This document shows positions 29,071 through 42,008 of a stretch of 64,000 nt of DNA, piece by piece. The notes under the pieces are model-generated. The model was not told the origin of the DNA and did not search any database. It saw only the letters and a list, made by a program, of their open reading frames with translations. Source of the DNA: Tubiluchus corallicola (lineage: Eukaryota > Priapulida > Priapulimorpha > Priapulimorphida > Tubiluchidae). Made by a program: the position numbers and the translations under genes. Location of the stretch: contig JAQGDQ010000402.1 in the NCBI GenBank assembly GCA_030141605.1, positions 124,001 to 188,000 on the forward strand. Reading direction: 5' to 3'. Every line of letters starts with the position of its first letter. Within the stretch, counting starts at the first letter, position 1.

Positions 29071-32000
29071 AACTCCAGAACGCTAAAAGCAGCTAAAACA
29101 GTCAAATAACCTCTTCATCGACAACAATCTTTGCTTGACAACATTGCACCTAGGCACCACCCGAAACAATAGCCAAATTTGTCGTACGCGTCCTATTTGA
29201 AAATACTGTATAGTCATTTTTCGACACGTCATGCTAACAGTGCTTGGTTGATTCATGAAATAATCTCTAGATTAATTACTAATACTGCGCCATGGAGCTG
29301 AAGTTTTTTCACCAAATAGCTTTACACCTGAGCGCATGGCATGTCACTGACAGATACATTCATAATCCGAAATAGCATTATTATCTCTGTTGGCTTGTTT
29401 TTCTGTTTGTGCGATACGGAACATTACCTGCATCATGCACTATTCTGACGACAGAATTTATCAGCGACGATCGTAATAATAACCCCTCCGCCATTTGCTT
29501 GATGGTGTTGAGTGTATATATACATTATATTCCGTTGTGCGCAGCTTGCAACTCCCGTTTTCGAATGTAAAATGATGTTAAAAGTGGGTAATTTTTCCGA
29601 CAAATAGAAAGTGTGTTGATAGGAATTAAATTGCCCAGAGAAGTGAATCTTATACGTTACACTGTCATCTTGTTCCTGTTAGCATGTAATGATAAAACGG
29701 CATTTGCAACATGCACCTTTGCATTGGCGCTTTTTCTGTTATTGGACCTTGAAGGAAAATCTTCACGCTAACGAGTTCCATGAGAGTGAGGGCCATTGAA
29801 CATTGTCTAGTAAAATAAATTAACTTCCAATAATTCGTGAAAAAATAAATACATAGTATAATTTAGAGACGGTGTTTGTAGCCGAGTGGCCTCACCTGTG
29901 CTTCGCAACCGAAGTTTAGCAGTGTCAAGGCTGCTTAGCGAATGAATGGGAGACTTCTTCACTCACTCGCTGTGGGAGGTTTTCATTTTCCGTGCGGATT
30001 CTAGCTGTTTTTCTCGTAGAGGGCAAATGTGTATATTTACTTTGACCCAGCCTCCTCTTCAGATTTGACAGTTTTTGAAAAAGTACAATCAGCTTGCATT
30101 TTGGCACCAAGATTAACCATGTATTTTATGTTGTCCTTTTTGGACCCTTTGGGGTACCTCTTGCTGCCCCACCCCCATACGCCCAGCAGCTCCTTGTAAG
30201 ACGGGCAATTTTATGAATACAGAGCCTTGTGCTAAACATCTGGTACCCTATCTTTTGTACTTTATCATGTGTTTATTTCTCGGGCTCTTGGACTGTTAGC
30301 TTTTATCTCTTCTTCTTAACCATTTCATAATTTTGTTTAACGTTTTTGTTGGTACATCCGTTGTTGTGTTTGTGCTGCGTGAATAACTGGACCCAGCTTG
30401 CCGAATATTAAACTGTTACCAAGTTTTAATCAGAAAGTTTGTTGTCTCTGTGTATACCTTTACATTGTAAGTCAGATCGTATCAGCCAGCTTAAATACAA
30501 GTCATGTTTGAACTGCCCACTTTAAGGTTTGTACATGTCCTAGCGGCGTCCAAAATTATTTGCTTGGTCATGTTGACAGCAGCTGACCTCTCCCAAAATG
30601 TCCATTAATATGCTTTATCAGGTATGCACAAGTGGACAGTTTTGAGTTCAGTTGATTTCATATGCAGTGCTGGTGTGGCGCATGTAGGCCTACTATAATT
30701 GTGCTGAGAATTGGCATTGATTTCTCTTTGGTAGGATACTCCATCGGGCATCCTGTGCCCACTTCTCAGCTGTGCTGCAGAGAGCACGTGTTTTTGATAT
30801 CTGGAGTTTGGATGCGTAAGCTCTTTAACGGAAATCTGTATTACCTATTTTAGTTACTATTGTTTATGAATTAGTTAATAGATTATCACCGGGTTTGGTA
30901 TCTGGCGTTTTTATTGAAAACTCAAATTTCTGTATTTTACAATTTAATTAGTTACTAGTGCTTTGTTACTATAGTAAAGAGATTATCATTGGGTTTACAG
31001 AATGTTCCGTAGTTTTTTCTGCATCAATTTAAATTCATTATAATATCTTTTTTTGTATTTGACGTACATATTTTTGTAGCTAAAGTTTATTCAACCCAAC
31101 TACTTTGAAAACTAAGCCTTTCAGTTTCTATGCCACATGTACATCTACTCTTAAAGACCTACCTCAGCGGTATTCGCCTAAACTATGCACGCATTCATTA
31201 TGTAGACAAATTATTTTCTTTAAAATCCCATGATTCCACTAATCTGAGATAATCGTTAATGTATGTAAATGCTTCATTTCTGTCTTATATGTTGGCGAGT
31301 AGCAGCTTGTATATAGCGGACAACAAATGTGTAAAATATTTGCATATTGCAGGGATTCCTTGAAAGGAATAACGTGGCTAAATAAACCCACATAGCTAAA
31401 TAAAACTATCATATAAATAGTAAACAGTTTGACACGCATGACATACATAAGTAAAGAAAGCACGCAACTCAGACTACAGGTAGGCCTACGAGCCTCTTCG
31501 ACCTTAATCTTCACACTAGGTACAGTACTTCGAGGCTTAACTTGCACGAAGGATTGGCAACATGAGCTTATGTGATTTTCTTCCTACTTAGGTAAACAAA
31601 ATTACCCCGTTCTAGTGTTAGGCTTACTGCAATAGCTGTGTCAAAGGTCACTCGCATATGCATACGATGCCCGGATATGAACTTGAACCATATAAGCATC
31701 ATGCATTGCACGTTGCTATTCATATTTAATTAGAGCTATATGATGTATAATTTAACCACCTGTCTATTGATCTGATGCGGCATATATACGCATTTCATGT
31801 TCAAGCACTTATACGGGTTATTCTGTCAAGTGTTGTCATTCTCATATCGGGATGTGCAAAAACCAAGTTACGGTAAAATGTCACACTCAATGATTTAACA
31901 CTTAAAGACAGGAGGACAGACGCATACGTTTTAACACAATTGATACTGCAAAAGCATTTCTGATAATTAAATAATGGATTAAAAACTTAATTAACGGCGG

Positions 32001-33298
32001 GCGACCCTAACTATTGATGTCATTACAAGCTAACATAATTTTCAACAGACAGCAAAAATATTCCACGTGTTTGCGAAAGCGAAAATTGAAGTACAGTACT
32101 ACAGTACACTGAGGTGTTCAGTGTTTTGTACTAAAACTAGGAAAGTTTTCAGATAAAAATTCAAATTTCAGATTTACCGCTGTGCTCACGCATGAGCTGT
32201 CGAACGTGTGTAGTTCATCTCAAACTAACACATCTGAACTGATCTGAACAGCACCTGTTTTGGTGTACTGAGTTTCCGAAATGTAGGTGCTAATGCCCGT
32301 CTAACTAGCGAATGGCGAAATGATTGTAACAGCGAAGGACTAGTGGTGGAAACGTGAAATTGTGTTTGTGTGGTAATAGTTTTTTCACGTAAGTAATTTT
32401 TAAAAAATAGTATGTTTCCTTTCAATATTTAAAAGAGTAGATTTTTTTGACCTACACTTTAAGATTGGGTCTGGTTTTGCTTTAGCTGCATTTTTGTGAT
32501 TCGATCAGTATATTTCTGCAGCACTGCTTCTTTGTGTAATATCCCTAGACTAGCTTTACGTGGATCAGCATTAACTGTAGCTATTGTCCACTTATTTCTT
32601 GAATTTCTCTCCCCTGGCGTTCATTTTAATTTTTATGAGTTCATCTGATTTACAGTTCGTACTACCTATCGTAATTACTGTAATTAACTCATCTCAGGTG
32701 TTACGGTTGATGCACTTCAGATTGCGTAACAACCTGCAAACCGTTCAGACCTGCAAATTTATTGTTCAGGTAAAATGAATTCCCGCCTCCATGCTGTTTT
32801 TCTGACACGCTCAGTGTTTTTCTACAAACGCACCTGCATGCATGGTTTTATCAGTCGAGTACGTGCATTCTGGAACGTTTTCGATGCTTATCAATAATTT
32901 GTTGAACTCTGATGCAACGGCGTGAACTTGCTCATTGAGAAAGAGAGAAAGAACACGTGTCAGCGATAGCGTACAGCTATTGTGTATTCACTGTAAGAGA
33001 TGCTGTTCATTTAGTTTGAAAGGGTTTAAGATCTTGCAGTCTCGTGAAGGCTTCCCATGTCGTCTTGCATTCTCGAGTGAAATTTCCTGTGGGAGGTGCA
33101 AGTGAAGTCCGTCCAACGCTGAACATTTATTTTTCTCATTATATGTTCCAAATTAATGCCAAATGCGTGGGCGTGGCTTAAACTAAGTATTTCAACTTTA
33201 TAGTCGTATGTCGGCTCTGTTATAAAATCTGTCTTTATAAGTGCATGTTAGTAGTATGCTTTCGTCGCTTCTGCAGCACAAAATTTTCATTCTCGATG

Positions 33299-33560
33299 AT
33301 ATTCAATTCAATTCACACTTTTATTGCCAGACTTAAAATCCATATAAAACGTACGTATAAACTAAATAAAATGTGTGTGAGACATTAAGACTGCATTTTA
33401 AAACAAGACTAAAATTATTGAAATTACAATAAAACAGACCACACAACTACAAAAACACACATACAGCAGGCTACACTATTTACAAAATTATATACAAAAG
33501 ACAATGCGCGCGAAATTAATTGATACAATAAATTAATACATATTTTGACCCTCATTAGTA
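33299..33560 (-). mobile_element. Retroposon 3' end with a GAATT tail
   Basis: On the minus strand an AT-rich 3' UTR-like stretch ends in GGCAATAAAAGTGTGAATT followed by GAATT repeats, as in many LINE 3' ends. No coding part was recognised. Confidence 0.45.
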
Positions 33561-35296
33561 TAAAGGCATTACATATATATGGCGGTGTGTGCGTCGCATA
33601 TTAACTGCAGTAAAACTCATTACACACATGAGTGGATATTCTACATTACCATTATTATCGCCATCTGCTTGATAGGAAACAATATAACGAAATGGCGCAT
33701 AATGGTTTAAGCGTATATTAAACTTGAAATTCACCTGCCTCATAATGAGTGCTTCGCCAGGAGCACATTGGATTTTATAACCCTGCATTAACATGCTGCG
33801 TGGACATATTTGGTATTAATGATTATGGTCTTATATTATACGGTGACGATATTTTAATAATTTTTGTATGTAAATCTTACAGGAGTACGGCCAGCAAAAT
33901 TGTAAGGAAAATGACTATATTTCAATTTTACTGCATGCAGCATAGTTTCACACGTGTATATAATTACTATATTGTAGATTGGTTAACACGTAAGTTGTAG
34001 AGGTGAATGCTAGCTTTGATTATCTACATACAATCATGTCTGCCTAATAGCATTCAGTTTTTCATAAATTTCGATGTATGTGCACACAATATATGGTTCG
34101 CCGTTTGATGTCACTTAAAAGAGATGTTTAGACTAGCATAATACAAGTAATTAACTTGTTGTGTAGGCGGAGCTTTTCTAAATGGATTTTTTTTAGATTT
34201 TGAACTACACTATACTTTTGCCTGGCGGCCAAAAAGAAAGGTACAATTAAAATAACGGTAAGCTGCCAGTAATCAATAACGAGCGATTTTTTTTGCAATG
34301 TAAGTTGCTATAAATTCTATAAGTTCATATGTAGCCAATTTTCAGCCGTGTTAGGAAAAATATGATGTTATGTAAAAGAGATCGCTGATATTTGGTATTT
34401 AACAGTGAAATGTTTTGTTATGCGATTAAATTTTTGGTATCATGCATAATCATAACAGCACATCCGGTAAACCATTTTAAGCTTATCCTGTATTAGGTTT
34501 AAGCACTGTTGATGTGCATTCATTGGCGAAAAGGCTCAAGCCCACACACAGGTATACCTGACAAATAAAGGCTTGTATGTCTTCGAGTATACTACAAAGC
34601 AAGGTTACAAGGTACACCATGCATGTCAACATGACATGCGAAAATCAGAACGAGATCGTGTTATGAACTTTGCATATCATGTATGAGCTACATGGCTATA
34701 ATTGGCAACACTGATTTGGCTCGTGCACAGAGAGCCATGCAAAAGTTATTTTTGTTCTTTCCTCATTCTTTACACTCTGCAGTCACTTCTTTGCTATAAA
34801 CTTTAACTGCTGCTTGATGAACTGGTTCTATAGTTGTATATGTTTTCTGCTCTATACATTTTATTCAATACGTTGTTATTCGCGTACCTTGCAAATACGT
34901 AAATACATGCACGTCTTCATTTTAGGATTAATAAAAATAAAAATATAATAGCATGTTTTACTTGTCTGGCGGCTTTTGTCACATTGCCTTAGAATATGAT
35001 ATCACTATTCTATACAGCATTTCGTATAGAATCTTCATATCATATCAGTCTTCAAAATATATAACTATAAATTGACTGACATAACAGAGATTGCTGACCT
35101 GTTAACTCTTTTATTAACTCTTTTATGTCTATTTAGTTGATTAGTCACTAACCAGACTGAAAGAGAAAACTATACAGAGGTTTCTGCGGGTAAAACAGCC
35201 CTGGATATTGACCTTCCCCAGCTGTTACTAGCTTTGAGATACTACGCACTTGTCATCCGTTACTGTGAAGTAACGGAAGCCAGTCTGGCTTCGGTA

Positions 35297-35298
<2 letters not shown>

Positions 35299-35330
<32 letters not shown>
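35299..35330. repeat. CT microsatellite, 16 units
   Basis: A perfect dinucleotide run between TCGGTAGA and GGCAGG. Confidence 0.95.
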
Positions 35331-35332
<2 letters not shown>

Positions 35333-38300
35333 CAGGCTAATATGATCCCAGTGTATAATAATTAACTAAACCTGTCACCTGTATGTATTAGTATATATAA
35401 ATACCACCAAGGTTTTGTCTGCTCACTGGGACGGCTTGATTGCTGTTGCATGTCAGTCGTTCTAGGCGACCAAATCCCCTTTCACTAACACCCTAGTTGT
35501 ATTTACCCATCCAGCGGTGAGAAAATAACATCAATTGATACACATGGCTTCGCAGATTGGTTTCACCGTGTGGAGGCTGCTGACATGTCGCACGGAAACT
35601 GGTCTAAGTGGAAAATGTGTTGTACAGAATGTAGCTTCCATATTACAAATAAGAAGTGTCCATTGTACGTATGTGGACGCTGCCTATCACTTGATTTACG
35701 TTTGGATTGGCTTCCTTGTGAACACGTCACCTGATAGGTCAGGTTGCATATAAGGGAAAATTGATTAAATGTGTCTTCGTTTGGTATCATATTCACGAGG
35801 GTTGTTTGTCAAAGGCGTTTTTGGTCCCTTTTCGTAAGCAGGAGGTTCTTGTGGCATAAAATATCTTCTATTTAAAATAGAGATAGGATTTGGGTACGGA
35901 ACAAGGTCTATAGGTCTATCTGAGCATATTACGCAATTTATTAGTACTTTGTAAAACTAGACAATTAACATTTCTAGATTTTAGCCAGCTACTTTTTGTA
36001 CGGCAGAATAACTTGTTTACGTTTACTTAAAGACTTTCACTCCTTGTCAGGTTGTGAATTTCTTAAGTCTTTACACTTGAGTACGATCCATTATTGATTG
36101 ATAGGCGAGGAATTTTTGGCATTTTAACTTTGTGGATATGAACTACAGTTCAGCAGTATTTAACATTATTTTTATACACAGACCTCCATTTTACTGTTAA
36201 GTACGTTTGTGCCTGCCTGCAGGAATCACAATGTGGTTATCCAGTTTGTCTGGTGGTGTGACAATGCGGTCACTATTGGCATTAGGTAACTAAAAATTTG
36301 AGAAACTGAAATGCAAACTTGGTATGAAATATAGTGTCAATGTCTCATTTGCATCTGGCATGCTGAAAAATAGAGTTAGCTGCTCGTTTTCTTGCCTAAA
36401 AGGCGTGATTGCTGCTGATGGCAAAAACACAAAAGGTCTTAGTTTTAAACTTTAAGAGAGAAGGCAGAGTAGTACTGTAATCAAGATTTAAATAACTTAT
36501 ATATAAGCTTGAAACTGCAAAGTTCGTGTTATGTGATTTTTATATATTCACCAAAAACATTTTTCATCCGGGCGACAAAATCATCCTCTTGCCGGAGCAG
36601 TCTGGCAGTGATGCTCTGAAACCAATATTGAGGCAGATAACCTAGATAGAAAATAGGAGAATAATAAGAGGAGAAAACAACAGGCATGTATTTTAAAAAG
36701 CTTCATAGTGGGTGCTTCTCTTCGGTGGTAGATTAAACTAGTTAGTAGCTATACTGTAACTGGATCATTGCCAACGAGTATTAACTTTTTAGAAATTTGT
36801 AGCGACAAAAAATTGACCGGGAACAACCTGTGTTATTAATAATATTAAAAACCCAAACGACATCCAAAAAAATGATAAAAATGTGGAAGTTTTTCTCTTC
36901 ATAACATCAGTACCTCGCTTTAGCATGCCACTCACATTGCTGAACGTTAAAGTTACTTATATACGTAGTGTTTAGACAGTATTCCCTAGTAGCTTTCAAC
37001 ACACGATCATTCTCCCTGCGACTTCATTATGCATATCCATTACCTCGGCCAGAGTGCACGTGTTGTGCCTAGTTGGCTTCATTGCATCCAAGTGAACGGT
37101 TTGTAACATTTATTCATGTGGATCAAGCAAGAAATTCTTCTAGATGATAAAAGTCCCCCGGAGAAGTGTTTTGGAACTCACTTAACAGCAGCGTCAATCC
37201 GTTTTCGTGGAAAGTTAAAAAATCTCGTTTCCTTTTTATTTTTTGCGCCTGGAAAGTATAAGCGTAGCGCTTTCATACTCACGCACGTTTTTGATTAATA
37301 TACACTTGCAATCTTTTTCATCGCGTGCCAAAATGCCAGTGTTTGAATTCGTGATATTACATTGTGTATACAGTGTAGGATTTTTGTTTAATAGATAAAC
37401 GTCCATTCGTGTTCTACACCTTATTTATGGAGTTTTTGCGTGAGCCAACTGTTTAGTTACAGAGTAAAATAAAATGGTAAAAACGTACCTTGGGGAACTA
37501 GATTTCTAGTAATTTGTTCTTTGCGTGTTTTGCAGGAGTTCCCGGAATGAAAACACTGCAGTAAGGATGCCATTTTACACTTCGTCATGTTTGTAAATTT
37601 TTGTTTGTCCTATTTGGTGGCTGTACTATTTCACTGTTGTGTCCACATTTCAGCTGTGAAAAATTGCGTTATGCCTGCGTTGGCTTTTTCTTGCCATTCT
37701 TCGCCAGAGGCGTAAAAAGTTGCAGGCCAATTTTGAATAAGCGTCTATTATCTAGCGTCTTATTTTTGCTTCAGGCGTTATTTAGTAGAAAGTTTCTTGT
37801 ATTACACTAAAGTTGTTACACGATCTTGAAGGACTTTCTACGCATCAGTTTATACTGAAAAATAATATGAAGTTCATAAATTGACCGTAATCTTATATCT
37901 TATCACATTATCAGTAAATATATGAAAGTTCACGCTGCCAGGTGTCGGCTCAATAGCTTATTTCTAGGAAATATTTGTTTCAAATCTAGGCCTATATTTG
38001 TTTATTTGGAGTGTGCGCTAGACTGTTTCTTGTTTCTGACTGTAAGACTGTAAGTACTGTGAGAAAAGCTTGAAAACTTGAAATGCACCCACTTATCTAA
38101 CCTTATCTATTGTTCGTTTCGTCACTTGTCAGATTGCTGGCTATTTTTAACGAAATACTCTGTTATCGTAACACCTAAGTACGTATTTACCTGACTTTAA
38201 CCTGAGTTTGTAAATAATTATGTGTTATTGTGTAGCCTAGTACTGATGTAACTGAGCTATATAGGCTAGACTAATAAATGTAGTAATTGCTACTTCAGAA

Positions 38301-38847
38301 ATCTGCCGTGTCTTCTGGCTCTGTTTTGCGTGATGGAAATTAATGGTATATATTTGCAGTGAACCTTGCGCGTGCATATTGTGGTCAACTGGGGTCCATC
38401 ACTGCATTTATCTTTACATGCTGTCAATAATTATCAGCATCATTATTAATTACTGCATTTTGGCTCAATAGTCCTTTGTTCATGTGCGCTTGATGACAGG
38501 TGTTGGCTGTCTGCTTCAGTGTCCATTCATTTGTCACGAGACTTTAGCAAAAAAGTTCGATGTGCAGTACTGAAATTCCCATTCTTTGTGTTACTCATCT
38601 GGGCTTTACATTCAGGTTACGTTCACGTTTTGTCTATAATGTACTACAGTATAATATTTTTAACTTCTTTATGAAGTTTGTGTCCTAAACTGGTGTAAAA
38701 TTAACTGCGGCTCTGCAGGTTGATAACTTTAGAGTATTGAACTGAAACAGAACTATTGACTGATGTTTATCGCAACACGTGCTTTATTTATACATTTTCT
38801 CTTCGTAGACATATCTTTGATTCTAGCATGTAATGCAAAATTATATT

Positions 38848-38848
<1 letters not shown>

Positions 38849-38881
<33 letters not shown>

Positions 38882-38926
38882 GAATAAGAACAACAACAAC
38901 AACAACAACAACAACAGCAACAATAA
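38849..38926. repeat. AAT then AAC microsatellite, possible retroposon tail
   Basis: About 11 AAT units followed by about 11 AAC units, abutting CAATAAATTTTTATTTC. On the minus strand this reads AAATAAAAATTTATTG followed by the repeats, the same arrangement as the SINE tail at 28.8 kb. No SINE head was recognised upstream. Confidence 0.75.
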
Positions 38927-40718
38927 ATTTTTATTTCAAAAAGCTATTTACAGTTCCTCTATTTGCAGGGACTATTATAACAAAAACACGTCAAAACATT
39001 ATTTATTTCATTAATCTTTTAGATAGACGACTGGCGTAAGGTTATGAAAAACAATCGAAATTCGCACAATTTTCATTAATTTTACCTCATTTTAACTTAC
39101 ATCGATGTTTTACCGAAAATGACAAAAAACGTTTACTGAAATCCACAACGTTTTTATCGGCGGTCTAACTTCCTTTGCAATATTTATGAAAATTCTGCAT
39201 TCATTAATGTTCTGTTCTCTATATTTTAGTGCTCCTACTACTCACCTTTGTGGTTATTGTGTTCTTCTGTGCTTAAAGTTAAAATAAACTCTCACTATAA
39301 TATAAGCTTTTGCAACTTAAAATCCTACTCTCGTTACGAGATTCGTTACTCGCCTTGTGATTTGACACTAGCTGTTTAGCCGCGAAGCATTAATATGACT
39401 TCCGCTTTTGCATTTATTAAAAGCTGATTGAGTAAAATATTGTCAGCTGAGTCTGTCTCTACCCTGGGCAGCTTTTCGCTTATTGAATTACTAATGGAAA
39501 TATATGACGGCGCTTTGTTAAAAATTGCTCCAGTGTAATTCACCTGCTCAGGTGTTTATAATTTATGTTTAAATTGTTGTTGATAATATGTACGTGACGC
39601 TATGTCACATTGTTACAGTCAGCATATTAGTAAAGTGTTGACAGTGATGGTGACATTAAATGTCGTTTGTGTCGTCAGTGTTTTGTGGCATTAGTGTCCG
39701 ACGCACGTATCTAAATATTTTGCGACCCATAGGCCTACTAGAGGCGAATTTTTCGGCAAATTGTAAATTTGTGCAAATTTTTGCAAGTTTTCTGAAATAG
39801 TTGAACGAGTCTCAGTCGAGTGTTTTCATTCCATTAGAGCCATTTGAGTCGCTAGTGTAATGATACTTTAGGCAAACAGTAAACGTTTTGTCTGTTTGTT
39901 TGTTCTGTGAATACCTGAGCTTGCTTGAGTGACGTACAACCCAGGTACGTATGGAAGCTACCTGTTTGAGATGAGCGTACTCTGACAGTGCGCGTAATGT
40001 TCATCTTCTTCGTAAGTGGCTTGACATAAATCGAGGTTTAATAACTGTGTATATTTTTGTTATCCTTTGTTGCAAAATAACTGCATAAGCTGTTGTTAGA
40101 TGTCATGTAATTATTACATCATCAAACCTGAATTTATCAACTTTGGTAACGAAAGGTTAGATATAGGGCGCCAGAAGAATCAGTACATGTGGGCGAAGCT
40201 GTTTTATGTTATAAGTGGAGAAAATTGCATGAAATATTGGTACATGTTTGCAAAAAATAGTAGTACCATCAGAAAATACAAAATACTCAAGCTTTGTATG
40301 TATGTACATTGGTAAATTCTTGTATTCATCGTAATATACTTTGTACTCAATGATGTCATATGATAAGATTGCCAACTATCTTACACATGTTTTTCCCTAT
40401 ATTTACATTATAGCTTGTGCATGCCCAGTAAATATCGTTCTTATAGCGTATCGCTCGCTTAGTAATCTGTGACAGAATTGTACCTTTTATATTTTGCAAA
40501 CTTAGATCCGGCACTCAGTGACAGGTCCACTCATGTATGTCTTGTGGCAGGACGGGCACCTAGTTAGTTATCAACATTCACATTACTTATGCGAACAAAC
40601 GACGCAATTACTTAATACTTATCACAACAAAAGTTTGTAAACATTTTAAGCAGTTGCCAAATGAGTGAACGTGTTCAATTGTTCATGTCGTAACATGTTG
40701 TTTAGTTTTAATATGGGA

Positions 40719-41090
40719 GATTAGATTAGATTAGATTAGATTATTTCCGCTTAAATTCAAAGTATAAAACATCTTAATTCATAATATTCAAAAGCAATGA
40801 ATGTTGTGGGGAGATGGGAGGAGCCTAACTTTCGAGCCCTTCTCCCTAGTGTGGAGGGGCTACACGTATCGTTAATAACATTAACACAATCAAAGGATTA
40901 TATATAAAAAGCATACAAGTAACAAAATCAATTATTCGTGCGAAAATAGATCTTTACAGTGACTTCAGCCTAGTAGTTACGAAAGACAAGACATCATAGT
41001 CAAAACAGACATTAACAGTAACTTCAGTATAGTATTGTTGATAGACGATTTCATTTATGAGCTTTTGTTTCACGGCGTATTTGCCGGGGG
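40719..41090 (-). mobile_element. Retroposon 3' end with a (TAATC) tail
   Basis: Five GATTA units on the + strand (40719-40743) read, on the minus strand, as TAATC repeats closing an AT-rich 3' UTR-like stretch that includes a GC-richer block (CCCCTCCACACTAGGGAG). Short pentanucleotide tails of this kind are typical of LINE or SINE 3' ends. The upstream limit is not clear. Confidence 0.45.
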
Positions 41091-41640
41091 GATGTGAACG
41101 CAGCTTTAATCACGACATTTTTTATTTAATTAAATCATTTTCAGTTTACGACTCGCGCAGTTGTCAAATTTAATCTGCTCCGTACACCAGTAAATTCTAT
41201 AGATACGTTCCAGTAGCACTGATTACGCAATTAAGCCCCACTAGAGAGATTTGACTCTTGCCTTCAGATTAACGCATCTCTCCGAAACAGTTTAATGAAT
41301 AAATTTTCAACACGCCACTCGTAAAATTGGACGCAGGAAATTTGACAAAAAACATTTGATGTATAAAACGCTTGGCGGAACGGAGGAAATTTCACGGTTG
41401 TGTGTCATATACCTGGTGGGTGGTGTGCTCAAAGGCACCGAAACAGGTTGAAACTCTCGAATTGATCTTCCGCCCGTGTCCGAGAAATATTTCATGTATG
41501 TATATGTACGTTTTATTTATCCGCGAGGCTGCAAAAATGTTATTGACTTTGAGCTGGTATGCCACTTTTACGGTTCTCTCATAAGCATCTCATGCGTTAA
41601 ATCATTTTGTTCGGTAGTCTAATAATACTCTATCTTGAAA

Positions 41641-41792
41641 AGTGAATTTTTTCTTTTGTAGGGCAATTCTGGCACCATTGTACAGCTGATTGCTTCGTTT
41701 TCTTCGCAGTTATAATGAATACATCTAGGACTTGACAGAGATCAGCTCCAACGTGAGGATATATAGATAAACATTAAGTTGCTGAAGCCACA
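41641..41792 (+). promoter_or_regulatory. DAG1: DAG1 5' UTR with candidate splice acceptors
   Basis: Two good acceptors precede the ATG: TTTTTTCTTTTGTAG ending at 41661, and TCGTTTTCTTCGCAG ending at 41709. Either suggests that the coding exon 1 transcript has an upstream non-coding exon, as is common for this gene. I could not pick out that exon or a promoter in the preceding 41 kb by eye. Confidence 0.5.
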
Positions 41793-42008
41793 ATGTGCTG
41801 GTTACTGAAGATGTTATTGACAATGTTGGTGATTGTCACCGCGCTTTGGACATCAGTGACATGTGCGCATGTGCAGAGGAATCACGTGACGCTAGATAGC
41901 AGTATTAGTGTCCTATGGGGCGTTCCTGATGCGACCGCCAGTGTGGGCAAAGTTTTCCGATATAAAATACCCGAAGATGCTTTCAAGGGTCACGTTTCGA
42001 AAATAGAG
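41793..42008 (+). CDS. DAG1: DAG1 coding exon 1: signal peptide and start of the N-terminal cadherin-like domain
   Basis: This exon encodes residues 1-72. The ATG opens a hydrophobic signal peptide (LLKMLLTMLVIVTALW) with probable cleavage near VTCA. The following VLWGVPDATASVGKVFRY is the family signature at the start of the mature N-terminal domain. The exon ends in phase 0 at ATAGAG before GTATAA, and the reading frame stops two codons into the intron. The ATG is the first one after two possible 5' UTR splice acceptors (before 41662 and 41710). Confidence 0.95.

Larger units (their letters stand above)
29071..40718. other. Gene-poor stretch upstream of DAG1
   Basis: Contains the retroposon tail at 33.3 kb, the CT run and the AAT/AAC tract. 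A box A-like TAGCCGAGTGG at about 29890 lacks a box B. The DAG1 promoter and non-coding first exon may be here or between 40.7 and 41.6 kb, but nothing singles them out. Confidence 0.55.

Noticed and set aside
29880-29990. Possible tRNA gene or second SINE head (TAGCCGAGTGG, box A-like)
   Set aside because: No box B at tRNA spacing and no cloverleaf that I can close.
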